From Dromiciops gliroides (Eukaryota > Chordata > Mammalia > Microbiotheria > Microbiotheriidae): DNA of 64,000 bases. Positions 10,766 to 20,570 of the stretch are shown in pieces. The notes beneath the pieces are model-generated. The model saw only the letters and a list, made by a program, of their open reading frames with translations. It ran no database searches and was not told the DNA's origin. Location: NCBI RefSeq assembly GCF_019393635.1, contig NC_057866.1, forward strand, positions 1,871,001 to 1,935,000, in the 5' to 3' direction. The translations under genes were made by a program, and so were the position numbers. How positions within the stretch are numbered: the first letter of the stretch is position 1; the number at the start of each line of letters is the position of its first letter.

Positions 10766-11128
10766 GGGTTTCTTCTCCTCCCCACAACGCACAAAACACA
10801 TCCATCCACCCCTCTGACAAGCTCCCCCAAGCAAGGAACCAGAGGCTCAAAGGCTGGGGCAGAGGAGGAGGAGCATGCCCAGGCCTGGACCTCTCTCGGG
10901 TGTGTCTCAAACCGAGCAGTTAATTGCTTGATTGGCTTCCATCTTCAAAAGGGAGAGAAACCAACCTAGTCAGGAGAGATGACGAAATTCGAAGATTCTC
11001 ACTGATGAGGACTTGGAGGAAGTGATGGTACCCTGGGGGCAGGGAGGACCGATCTTCCATCTGACAGCTGGCGGACAGGAAGGAACCCCTCCTAAGGAGC
11101 TCAGCCCAAGAGGGATGGGAGGCTCTCA

Positions 11129-11328
11129 AGAAAGAAACTCTGGAGGCAGCTAGGTGGCGCTGCAGTGGATAGAGCACCGGCCCTGGAGTCAGGAGGACCT
11201 GAGTTCAAAGCCAGCCTCAGACACTTAACACTAGCTGTGAGACCTTGGGCAAGGCACTCAACCCCAATCGCCTCACCAAAAAAAAAAAAAGAAAAGAAAA
11301 GAAAGAAAGAAAGAAAGAAACTCTGGAG
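11129..11328 (+). mobile_element. Marsupial tRNA-derived SINE with target-site duplication
   Basis: The SINE head 'ggcagctaggtggcgc', body and 'ccccaatcgcctcacc' end are followed by an A-rich tail. The direct repeat 'aaagaaactctggag' lies at about 11131-11145 and again at about 11314-11328, so the insertion is complete. Confidence 0.93.
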
Positions 11329-11397
11329 AAACGAGGAGAATTCCAGGGAGAGAGTTCCCCAGGCATCTTAGATTTGGGGGAGACATGGAGAAAAGAA

Positions 11398-11630
11398 GGG
11401 AGCAGCCAGGTGGTGATGCAATGGATAGAGAACCAGGCCTGAAACCAGGAAGACTCATCTTCCTGAATTCAAATCCAGCCTCAGACACTGGGCAAGTCAT
11501 TGAATGCTTTTTGCCTCAGTTTCCTCATCTGTAAAATGGGCTGGAAGGAAACAGCAGACCACTCTGGTATCCCTGCCAAGAAAACCCCCAATGGGGTCAC
11601 AGAGAGTTGGCCATGACTAACCGAATGGAA
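11398..11630 (+). mobile_element. SINE with RTE-like tail
   Basis: The tRNA-like head is followed by 'cctcatctgtaaaatggg', then 'accactctggtatccctgcc' and 'aatggggtcacagagagt'. The latter resembles the BovB/RTE-derived tail of a longer marsupial SINE family. Confidence 0.85.
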
Positions 11631-11869
11631 CAGAGAAGAAGGACCAAGATCACCCATGGAGGCAGAGCCCCGCAGGGAAGGGCTCAAGAGTCCTGACTGG
11701 TCCAACAGAAAATGCTGTTTCTATCCCCTCATTGCCCTGAAGGGGAGTGGAGGGCAGAGGCCCTCCAACTGCTCAGTACATGGGATAAGTTTCTGTTTTC
11801 TCTGCCAGAGAGAATGACTTCTGGACTAGGAGAGACAAAAGAAGGAGGGAGCTGGATGAACCCCTGCTA

Positions 11870-12015
11870 GTGGTCTGGTCCAATGCCTTCACTTTGCAGA
11901 AAAGAAAACTGAGGCCCAGAGAAAGAGAGGAATTCACCTAGGTTCAGGCGGGTAGCCCAAGGCATGATGTGAACCCAGGCTCTTCGAACATCCCTGAGGC
12001 CAGAACTCTCCATTG
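11870..12015 (-). mobile_element. MIR relic, antisense
   Basis: 'gaaaactgaggcccagagaa' followed by 'tgtgaacccaggctcttcga' marks the reverse of MIR. Confidence 0.65.
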
Positions 12016-12269
12016 CAAGAGGTGACCTCAGAGCATATCACATCCCTTGGAGCTCACGAGGGAGCTGGACTTGATCACCGGTGTTGGGAATCTGGTGGAG
12101 AACGGGATCAGAGAAAGGTTAATAATCCAGATTCCCAGACAAACTCTAGGCTGTATTCATAGAGACAGAAGAGGGTCAGCTTCAGATGTTCTGGTCCCAC
12201 CTCTGACAGGCAGTTGGGTGATCTGTGCAAGCCCTTTGAGGTCCTACCTCCCCTGACACACGTGGTTCT

Positions 12270-12420
12270 AGAGGGAGGAGGAAAACTACAGACGAGGAGA
12301 TGCAGGCAGGGCAGGGGGCCTCCTGAGGACCCCAAGCAGTAAGGGAGGGCAGAGCTGGTATTGGAACCCAGGGTCTTGAGCTCCAAATCTGAAACTGACT
12401 ACTGAGCCATCCTGCCCCAC
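12270..12420 (-). mobile_element. MIR/SINE relic, antisense
   Basis: 'agagctggtattggaaccca' and 'ctgactactgagccatcctg' fit the reverse of an old SINE. The first part is weak. Confidence 0.55.
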
Positions 12421-12778
12421 TTGGGGGCTACTCTGTTACAAAACCTCAAACTCCATCCATCAGTGCAGTCGTGCATTGAGATAAGTCCTTTTAAATATTT
12501 CATATGGAAAACATCTATGCAGCTTTTTTTCTTCTAAGAGGCCAAACATTTGTTGGGTTTCTGTGGTTCATGAGAAAGCATTCTTTATTTAGAATAGTTT
12601 TTCCTTTCAACAGGAATCAACTGAGTGCTTTTTAGATAGTCTTATAATATAACTAAAAGTCTTCATTTCTTAAATCATTTTGAACTATATTGTATGTTAT
12701 GAAAACATTCAAATTCTCATTCATCAAGCAATGTAATTTTTACTTCTTCCCATTTTGGAAGAACCTTAAGAAACAACA

Positions 12779-12965
12779 GGGGCAGCTAGGTAGACCAGTA
12801 GATAGAGTACTGGCCCTGGAGTCAGGAGGACCTGAGTTTAAATCCAGGCTCAGACACTTTGTGTGTGTGTGTGTGTGCGCGCGCGCGCGCGCACACACAC
12901 ACACACACACAAACATATATATCTCACCTCCCTCTCTCATGGTCTTTGAGAATGAAGGACAAACA
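12779..12965 (+). mobile_element. Marsupial SINE carrying a GT-GC-AC microsatellite
   Basis: The SINE head is clear up to 'aggctcagacacttt'. The middle is replaced by (GT)n(GC)n(AC)n at 12859-12910, and the end 'gagaatgaaggacaaacaac' is typical of a marsupial SINE 3' end. Confidence 0.85.
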
Positions 12966-13739
12966 ACGTGAGTCTAGACTTTAAAGCCAGAATGCAATGC
13001 TTTGGGGCCAGCCAGAAGAGTACCCCAACCCCACCCTGATCATCCCAGAATGCTTGGGAAGGGCCCAGCAGGGTGAGCTCTTTGCAACATTCCCTGAACA
13101 CTGGGCCCATCTGTCCCTTGTGCTGTTCCTGTGGACCACGTAGAAAGGTGGAGGAGAGGCAGGAGATGGGGGAAACCTTACTGCCATGTCCAGTTCTTCC
13201 CTGCTGCTCTCCTCGGGCTGAGCCTCATATTCCCAAGGAATCTCCAAATCTCAGAGTCAGGAGGAACTTTTCCAACTCCACCTCCCCCCAAACCCCATCC
13301 CCTTCACACTGTCCTTAAGGACTTGCCCCTCCAAAGAAGCCTCTTCCACACTGGGAGGGAGCTTTTCCTGGCACTGGCTTCAATTTGCTTCCCATCGCTT
13401 CACAACACTCTGTGGATAGAGGCCCTCGAGGGCAGAGGCACTCATGCCTCCCTAGCCCCGGAAACTGCTTGCTCCTCCTCCCCTGAGCTTTCTGAGCTGC
13501 TCCACCCCACCTCCTGTGGACCCACATGAGCTCGCGGTCAGCCCTTCCCAAGACTGCTCTGATGGAATAAGAATTGGCAGATCCAAGCAGATGGGGCTTG
13601 TTTTTCCCCCTCGCCTCCATTTTAAAGTCCTCTCAACCAGTTTTCTAAGATTCCAGGTAAATTATATATTTTACTGCCCCTTATTCAGGGCACTAAATCC
13701 CTGTACAGGTGCCTGCTATCCCTGGAGTTATTATTATTG

Positions 13740-13880
13740 TTGCTGTAGTCAATAATAACGATAACACATTTCTAGAACCCTCTCATCAGCCCTGTGAAGG
13801 AGGCACTCAGGGAAATGACTTGCCCAGGGGCCCAGAGCTAGGCAGCGTCAGAGGCAGGATTCAAACCCGGGCACTTTCCC
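13740..13880 (-). mobile_element. MIR relic, antisense
   Basis: 'ctcatcagccctgtgaagga', 'aaatgacttgcccaggggcc' and 'gcaggattcaaacccgggca' are in MIR order on the - strand. Confidence 0.75.
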
Positions 13881-14421
13881 CAGGATTGCCCGTCAGTTAT
13901 TCCAGCGTCCTCCTTTTGGAGTTCACGCAGAGTGGGGGTCCCACAGCCCCAGCGCTGGACCCAAGGGGCGTTCCTTCTATTGTTGCCCCCCCCCCCCGCC
14001 CCGCTCTTCCTCTAGGTCCCAGGTCCTCTTCTGCATTGCACTCTCTTCCTGGGCCACGCCACGGGCTCCCTCACGCCAAAATCAGAGCTACAGTGTCCCC
14101 TCTCCCTGGCCTCCCTGAAGAGCTCCTGCTTAAATAGACAAGGGCCTGCGGGACAGCTCCCTCTTGGCGCCGCCATGCTTCTCAAACTTACGGGTCCTCA
14201 CAAAACCATCCCACCAGTCACCCGACTTTGTGTGATCAGACGCTCCTCCTGTGATCCCGCCCCCCACTTCCCGTCCGCCCAATCCGTTGCCAAGTCTTGA
14301 TTCTCCCTTCGCATCTCTTGCATCCTTCCCATTCTCTACTCATAAAGCCATGCTAGCTTGTCTCTTATCACTTCTCCCTGGACTATTTCTCTAGTCTCTC
14401 TTATTTCAAATCCATCCACAG

Positions 14422-14690
14422 AGGCAGCTAGGTGGCGCCACAGTCCATCCAACGCTGGGTTTGGAGTCAAGACCTGAGTTCAAATGTGACCTCAAATAAC
14501 TTACTTGCTGTGTGACCCTGGGAAAGTCACCTAACTTGCTTGCCTCCGTTTCCTTAACTGCAAAATGGGGGTTGTGACAGCACCTGCCCAAGGGTTGTTG
14601 TGAAGATCTAAAGAGATCATATTTGTCAAGAATCTAGCCCAATGTAGCATGCAGGAGGTGCTTTATAAGTGCTTATTTCCTCCTTCCCTT
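14422..14690 (+). mobile_element. CORE-SINE, nearly full length
   Basis: Head 'gaggcagctaggtggcgcca', middle 'tgctgtgtgaccctgggaaa' and 3' part 'aggtgctttataagtgctta' are all present in order. Confidence 0.88.
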
Positions 14691-14874
14691 CCCTCCCATC
14701 CTTCACAAGTTGCAAAATTTATATACCTAAAACATAGATATGACCACGTCTCCTCCACATTCAAAAATTTTTGGTGATGCCCTATTTATTCCCTATAGGA
14801 TAAAATACAAATCCTTCTTCTTGGCATTTAGAACCAACTTACTTGGAAAATAAAATTCTATTTTAAAAAAAGGT

Positions 14875-15025
14875 GGGGCAGCTAGGTGGCGCAGTGGATA
14901 GAGCACGGGCCCTGGAGTCAGGAGGACCTGAGTTCAAATCCGACCTCAGACACTTAACACTTAACTAGCTGTGTGACCCTGGACAAGTCACTTAATCCCA
15001 ATTGTCTCACCAAAAAAACAAAAAA
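14875..15025 (+). mobile_element. Marsupial tRNA-derived SINE
   Basis: A nearly consensus copy from 'ggggcagctaggtggcgcag' to 'cccaattgtctcacc' and an A-rich tail, inserted in an L2 relic. Confidence 0.95.
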
Positions 15026-16734
15026 GAGAACCAACTACTACCTGGCTCCCACTTACCTTTCCACACTGGCTTCATGTTACTCCTTTTCTTGGACTCGATT
15101 TTCTTTTTGGCCAAGTGGCCTGTGAGACTGTCCCTTGAACTGGAGACTGACTTCATTTCCCCCGTCTATGCATTCACACACATCCTCTCTTATGCCTAGA
15201 AGAGACTTCTGCACCTTCTTCTTCAAGGCTGCTTACACGCTGACTCTGTCGAGAAGACTTCATTGAGTCCTCTCTCCCTTCTCAATGGCCTTCCCACCCT
15301 CAGGACAATGTCAGGATAAGGGGAGTAACCATAGTGAATATATCATATTGGGCTAATGGAGCGAAGGCCACCCATCGAGCAGTGGTCAGGGCTGGGACAG
15401 GAAAGGGAAGTGGGAAGCATATGGGGGTGGGCTGGATGGCCAAGGACCTGGGCCCTGGGGGTTGTGCAGAGCCAGGCTTTGAGGAAAGGGGATTCTAAGG
15501 TCCAGGAGGGGGCAGTCACTCGTTTAGTCCCTACTGTTCCTTTTCACGTTCCCCCTCACCAATCCTGTAGCTGTCCTCTGGGACCGTTAATAAGAGGTGC
15601 TCACATTTGCAAGATCCTTAAGGTGATCCCACCTCATTCGGGGTCCTCGGGCTAAGCAATGCTAGATGGAAAGAGGGGGCAGGACTGCCTAGAACTACCC
15701 TAGGGCCTGGGGTTTGGGACAGAAGAATAATTACCATTCCCAGGGCCTTGGCACTGCCAGGTCCAGCCTCTGACACTTTGGGAGGTGCTAAGCCCCAGCC
15801 CCCCAGTGTCCCAGGCTACCTCAAACCACCAGGGTAGCCTGGGAAGGAGGGCATGTCCATGGTGGGAATCCCCTACATAGTTAAAGTGCAGATCAGACGG
15901 CTTCAGTGCAGGCAGGGACTGGTATTGAGCACAGCCTTCCTGACCAAACTCTGAGCTCTCTGCCCAGGGCCTGGAAGAGGATGCTGGCAGCACTGGAGAA
16001 GCTGCTGCCTCTGTTTCCTACTTCTCCATCACTTCCCCACCCATCCCTATTGCTCTTCTCTGAGGTGGTCTGTGATCTTGATGGCCAGATTCAATGGGGC
16101 TTTTCCTGCCTGCATCTGGCCAGATCCTCGCTCTGTGAGGGCATGGCTGGAGATCCCTGAGCATGCGGGAGTTTAACTAGGGGGCCCCCAGGACTCCTTC
16201 CAAGGAGAGCTCCTGGACCCCCTCCGCACAGACCTTCCAGTAGGAGTGGGGTTCACTGGCACCAAAGGCGACTCCTCCAATCCCCTCGTTTTGTAGAGGA
16301 GGCACCTGAGGCCAAAGGGAGGGGGGAACTTGCTATAAACCAAAGTGCTTTGTCCACACGGAGGGAGGGTGTCCTGGAGATCTCTCACACACCCCCACAC
16401 ACACTGGATATCACCTGAGGATGGTCTCCCAGGATGGGAGACCCCCATCGCAGGGCCCCAGCTCCCCCAGGTCCTTGGGACTAACAGTACAGCCAAGCCC
16501 TCCCTCTCCCCCCAGGATTGCTCTGTTAAAGTGTCTCCCCACACGTCCCCTTCTGCTTCCCCAGCCTTCTCACATCTCACTGACCACTGCACCCCCTGTG
16601 GTTTTTTTAATAATAAACATTTTTGTTTAGAATTTTGAATTCCAAATTTTATCCCTCCTTCCCGCCCCCCTCCCCTCTCCCTAAGGCAGTAAGCAACCAG
16701 ATATAGGTTAGACCTGTGTGATTAACCATTGCAC

Positions 16735-16970
16735 CCTCCAATCCAGCTGCACTCCCAGCATTGGATGGACTGTCCCCTATGCCTGGAATGCTCTTCCTCC
16801 TCCTCTGGCTCCTTCCGGACTCAGAAGCCTTTTCTGGGCCTTCCCCACCTGTGGGGGCTTCCCTTCTGATGGGAGAAATAGTAGAGATTCGAGAGGACAC
16901 GATTGCTTGCGTGTTGTCTCTCCCACTGAACCATGAGCTCATTGAGGGCTAAGTGTCTGTTCACTGACTG
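16735..16970 (+). mobile_element. L2 LINE 3' relic
   Basis: 'tgcctggaatgctcttcctc', 'cagaagccttttctgggcct' and 'catgagctcattgagggcta' are in L2 order. Confidence 0.75.
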
Positions 16971-18297
16971 GCCCAGGCCTCCCAAGACCTGGGGTGGGGG
17001 AGAGTGCTCCCCGGCTCTCCCCCACTTTCTCCCTTGGAGGTAAAGACCCTTTGTTCTGGCCATCTCTCCCTCCCCTCAGCCCCAGCCAGGCCCCCGGCAT
17101 CCTGGGGCCATCTATTTGTAGCAATTCATTGCAGGCACCTCCCTCCTTACACCTCTTCACAGCTGGTCATGCTGCCCAGGAGGGAGCCCCAGCCCCCTTC
17201 CGGGGGTCATTCAGCCCATGTGGCATGTACTGCCGTCTGCTGGTTCTAGTCTCTTCCCTCTCCACCCCCTCTGGCCCCCCATGGCCCCCTCATCCTCTGA
17301 GACTTGCTAGATTCCCATGGCTTCTGTGCCAGCCCCTTGCCTCAGGGATGGGGGTCTCTCCTGATGTGAGCATTCCCCGAGAATGGCCTGCCCCAGCACT
17401 CCATTCCTCCTGGCTCATCTGGTTCCGCTTTGCTCCTCTGTGTGCTCATTTCTCTCTTCTTGCCAAACCTCAGCCCTACAGGGTGACCCGTCATCCATCT
17501 TCCCTACTCCTGCTCCAGGGCTTGAGTCCACCACCAGCAGGACCCTGACTGATGACTCTTTGTGGCTGCTGCAGTGGGGGGCTCACGGAACCCGCCTCTG
17601 CCTCATCTCCCATGTCCGATGGAACATACACCCTAACCCTGTTGCTTCGTTCCCTGACTCCTGAGGCCTGGAGCAGGCCATCGGGACATTCTCAGAACCT
17701 CTGATTTGGGGGAGCGCCCAGACCAGCCATCCCTCCTGCCCTGGGCTTGAAACCTCATTCATCACCCCCCGCCCCCCAGCCCTTTCAGCTCCCCATGAGA
17801 ACTGAGGGCACACTTAACCCAGTGGCCAACACACTTACTATGAGCTGGTGATGACTCTCTTTGAGCCAGTGACCCTTCTTGTCAAGGCCTGCCCCTGGGA
17901 GTCTGTGCCCTTGATCCCAGGCCCCCCCCCCCCGCCCCCGGGAGTTGTCTCCCTCCATCATTTCTCCCCTCTCTTCTCTCATCACGATCTTTCGGCTCCT
18001 TCCCTGCAGCCTCCTACAAACAGGCACAGGGAACATCACTTCTGAAAAACCCTGCACTTGGATCCTGTAGTGTTCACAATGAAGGCTGATTGTGGGCAAG
18101 AAATGACCAAAGGAATGAGGTTGGAGGAGCCTGACCCGGAGGGGAGGGAGCTGAGCAGAGATTCGGGAGCTCTCACTAGACCCACCCCTACAGAAGGGAC
18201 ATGCCTGTCACAAGGGTCTGCTTTCCTATTAGTCAGATTTTAACTGAAAGGGCCAACAAAGGAGGGCATCGTCACACTTTAAAATGCACAAGAGGGG

Positions 18298-18455
18298 GAC
18301 AGCTAGGTGGCACAGTGGATAAAGCACCGGCCCTGGATTCAGGAGGACCTGAGTTCAAATTCAGCCTCAGACACTTGACACTTACTAGCTGTGTGACCCT
18401 GGGCAAGTCATTTAACCCCCACTGCCCCACAAAAACACAAACAAAAACTGCACTA
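18298..18455 (+). mobile_element. Marsupial tRNA-derived SINE
   Basis: A near-consensus copy from 'ggacagctaggtggcacagt' to 'cccccactgccccac' and an A-rich tail. Confidence 0.95.
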
Positions 18456-18509
18456 GAGGATTGAAAAAAACACCAGCTAAGCAGCTTTGGAAGTAAAGGT
18501 GTACACTTG

Positions 18510-18812
18510 TGCACACACACACTCACTCATTCACACATACACCTCACACTCACACACTCATACACCTACACACGCTTAATACATACATAAGCACACACAC
18601 ATGTACAATATACCCACATCTACACTCACACATATATTCCCCCACTCATACACCAATACATGTGCACACACTTACATGAACACAATCCTCTCATACACTT
18701 CCATACACATATTCACACTCATACATATAAACGAATATGCACATATACATTCATATGGGTACACACAAACACATATACACACACCCCTCACTCATACACA
18801 CACATTGAACAA
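18510..18812. repeat. CA-rich degenerate array
   Basis: About 300 bases of 'cacactcatacac' type units, much like the array at 2813. Confidence 0.92.
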
Positions 18813-18877
18813 GCATTCCTGATTTCATACAGAATCCTTGTTTTTGCTTTTTCATGTTTACGGAAATGTTATTTGGG

Positions 18878-19035
18878 CTATTTTTTTTGTTTTGTTTTTT
18901 GGCAGGGCCATGAGGGTTAAGTGACTTTCCCAGGGTCACAAAGTTAGTGTCAAGTGTCTGAGGCCATATTTGAACTCAGGTCCTCCTGAATCCAGGGCTG
19001 GTGCTCTATCCACTGCACCACCCAGCTGCCCCTGG
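18878..19035 (-). mobile_element. Marsupial tRNA-derived SINE, antisense
   Basis: It runs from the T-rich tail and 'ggcagggccatgagggttaa' to 'tgcaccacccagctgcccc'. Confidence 0.94.
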
Positions 19036-19635
19036 GGTATTTTTTAAAAAAGGGTATGGGGGGGGGTGTTTGAGTATTTTAAAGAAAGGAAAAAAGATGA
19101 TGCCCTCCTGATTTCCTGCTTCCAGCCTCTTCCCTCTTCGGTCCCTCCTCCAAAGCTCTGTCATTTTTCTCCTTTTTAATCACATTAATTTATCTGTAAT
19201 TCATTTAGTTTGCTCAAATTTAGCTGACACTTTCTACAGGTCTTCCCTGCCTGCCCTCTAGTGGGTCTCTTTCCTCAAGGTGACTGACCATGTGTCTACA
19301 CTGTAGGTGTTCATGTGTGTACATGCTACACCTTCCATTGGAATATCAGCTCCTGGCCTAGATGGCTCTGCTCCAGTAACTCATGGGGGTCTACAACTGG
19401 CGTGTGGGCTGTCTCTTGGGTGGGCTGCATCACTTCCCTAATCTGACCCTAAGTCCACCCAATGCCCAGCTGTCCTCCTGAGATCCCTGGCTGGGCAAGA
19501 ATGGATCTGTGAGTCCAACCAAGAATGAAAGAAGCCAGGAGCTGCCATTTCTGGGAAGGCAAAATGAGGTGCCTACCCCCCACCTCCCACTGGAACTTGG
19601 ACAAGAAACAGGCCTCAGGCCTGGGGGAGGATTTT

Positions 19636-19641
19636 TTTATT
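19636..19641 (-). terminator. MOB2: Poly(A) signal of MOB2
   Basis: On the - strand the text reads 'caataataataataaaaaaa', giving AATAAA about 620 bases after the MOB2 stop. The 3'UTR would be about 20259-19615. I saw no better signal closer to the stop. Confidence 0.75.
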
Positions 19642-20104
19642 ATTATTATTGAACAGATGGAAGTAAAAGAAGCCGACGTGGTGACGTCATGGCCCTGGCC
19701 AGGTCTCCGGTGGCACCCTGGCCACGCCCTTCTTTCCCCAACTACACCCTCTGTGGGCCGGGGTGGCATAGCTCGAGGGGAATCCAGGTCCAAATGAAAC
19801 CCAAAGAAGCCCAGACGAGGAGTCGGCCCCTTAGTCCACTTCAAAAGGAAAAGTCACTTTTCAGAACAGATTGCTGGGAGCGACTTCTCTGCATAGGAAA
19901 CCAAAGACAGGAAAAAGCCCAGAACAAAACGAGACACGGACCGGCCCGAACATCAGTCCCACTCAGGCGGGGGTTCCCCTAGCCAGCCAAGAGAATGGAA
20001 CCAGGACAAGCCCCCAAATGTCATCGGCGCAGCCATGGCGCCCGTCCCGCGAGTCCTGGGGACGTCCACTGCCCCATCTCCCAAACGTCCACTGCTGAGT
20101 CCGT

Positions 20105-20216
20105 GAGCGTGCAGGCGCGCGTGGGTGTGCGCTCGTGGGTGGGTGTGAGCATCCACAGCCGCAGAACCTGGCGCGCACACCCACGCGCGTGCGCACACCC
20201 ACGTGTGCCTGCACGT
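20105..20216 (-). repeat. Imperfect inverted repeat (hairpin) in MOB2 3'UTR
   Basis: The left arm 'cgtgcaggcgcgcgtgggtg' (from about 20108) pairs with the reverse of 'cacccacgtgtgcctgcacg' (ending about 20216). Pairing carries on through 'tgtgcgctcgtgggtgggtg' against 'cacccacgcgcgtgcgcaca'. Arms are about 43 bases with few mismatches, and the loop is about 20 bases. Confidence 0.8.
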
Positions 20217-20259
20217 GCAGAAATCGAATAGAGACTAGGCTTGGGTCCCCAGGGAAGGC

Positions 20260-20570
20260 TCATCTCTCCTTCACGTGGTTCTGTGCACCGCCGCTGCCCC
20301 CGCCGCCCCCGCTGCCATCGCCGCTGCCGCTGCCGCTGCCGCTGCACAAGACCTCCGTGAGGTCGTCCATGACCGTAACCTCCTTGGAGTCCACCAGGTT
20401 GAACTCTCGGATGAACAGGATGAAGTGCGTGTAGAGGGTATTCAGGTGTGCGTGCAGCTCCAGGGCCAGCGTCTCCTTGAAGTGCGCTGCGTAGATGTGC
20501 GCCAGCACGTGGAACAGGTATCTGCAGATCTTCTTCACCAGCGACTCGAAGGAGTTGGGGAACTCCTTGC
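20260..20570 (-). CDS. MOB2: MOB2 coding exon 5 (last)
   Basis: Acceptor 'gcccccag' at 20571-20578. The exon reads (G)[19 protein letters not shown] and continues through the His ligands in [10 protein letters not shown] to the TGA at 20262-20260. Codons for the [19 protein letters not shown] tail form a gcc/gct-type triplet repeat (about 20283-20342). Confidence 0.97.

Larger units (their letters stand above)
14180..15300 (+). mobile_element. L2 LINE relic, interrupted by SINEs
   Basis: Pieces such as 'ctataggataaaatacaaat' and 'ctggcatttagaacc'-like text are L2 3'-region phrases. Two SINEs (14422-14690 and 14875-15025) sit inside. 'agaaccaact' occurs both before (about 14830) and after (about 15027) the second SINE, as a duplication of target sequence would leave. 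Confidence 0.6.
9551..19610. other. Intergenic gap between BRSK2 and MOB2 3' ends
   Basis: It is filled with SINE, MIR and L2 relics, listed separately, plus unique GC-rich stretches (for example 15300-16200 and 17000-17800). The open frames here are short, overlap on both strands and show no family features. I see no gene, tRNA or structured RNA. Confidence 0.65.
19615..20259 (-). other. MOB2: MOB2 3' untranslated region
   Basis: This is unique sequence between the stop and the AATAAA. Its first part, close to the stop, holds a long GC-rich inverted repeat (20105-20216). No SINE is present. Confidence 0.75.

Noticed and set aside
14875-15025. tRNA-like A and B boxes in this and other SINEs
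   Set aside because: These are the tRNA-derived heads of SINEs with SINE bodies and tails, not tRNA genes.
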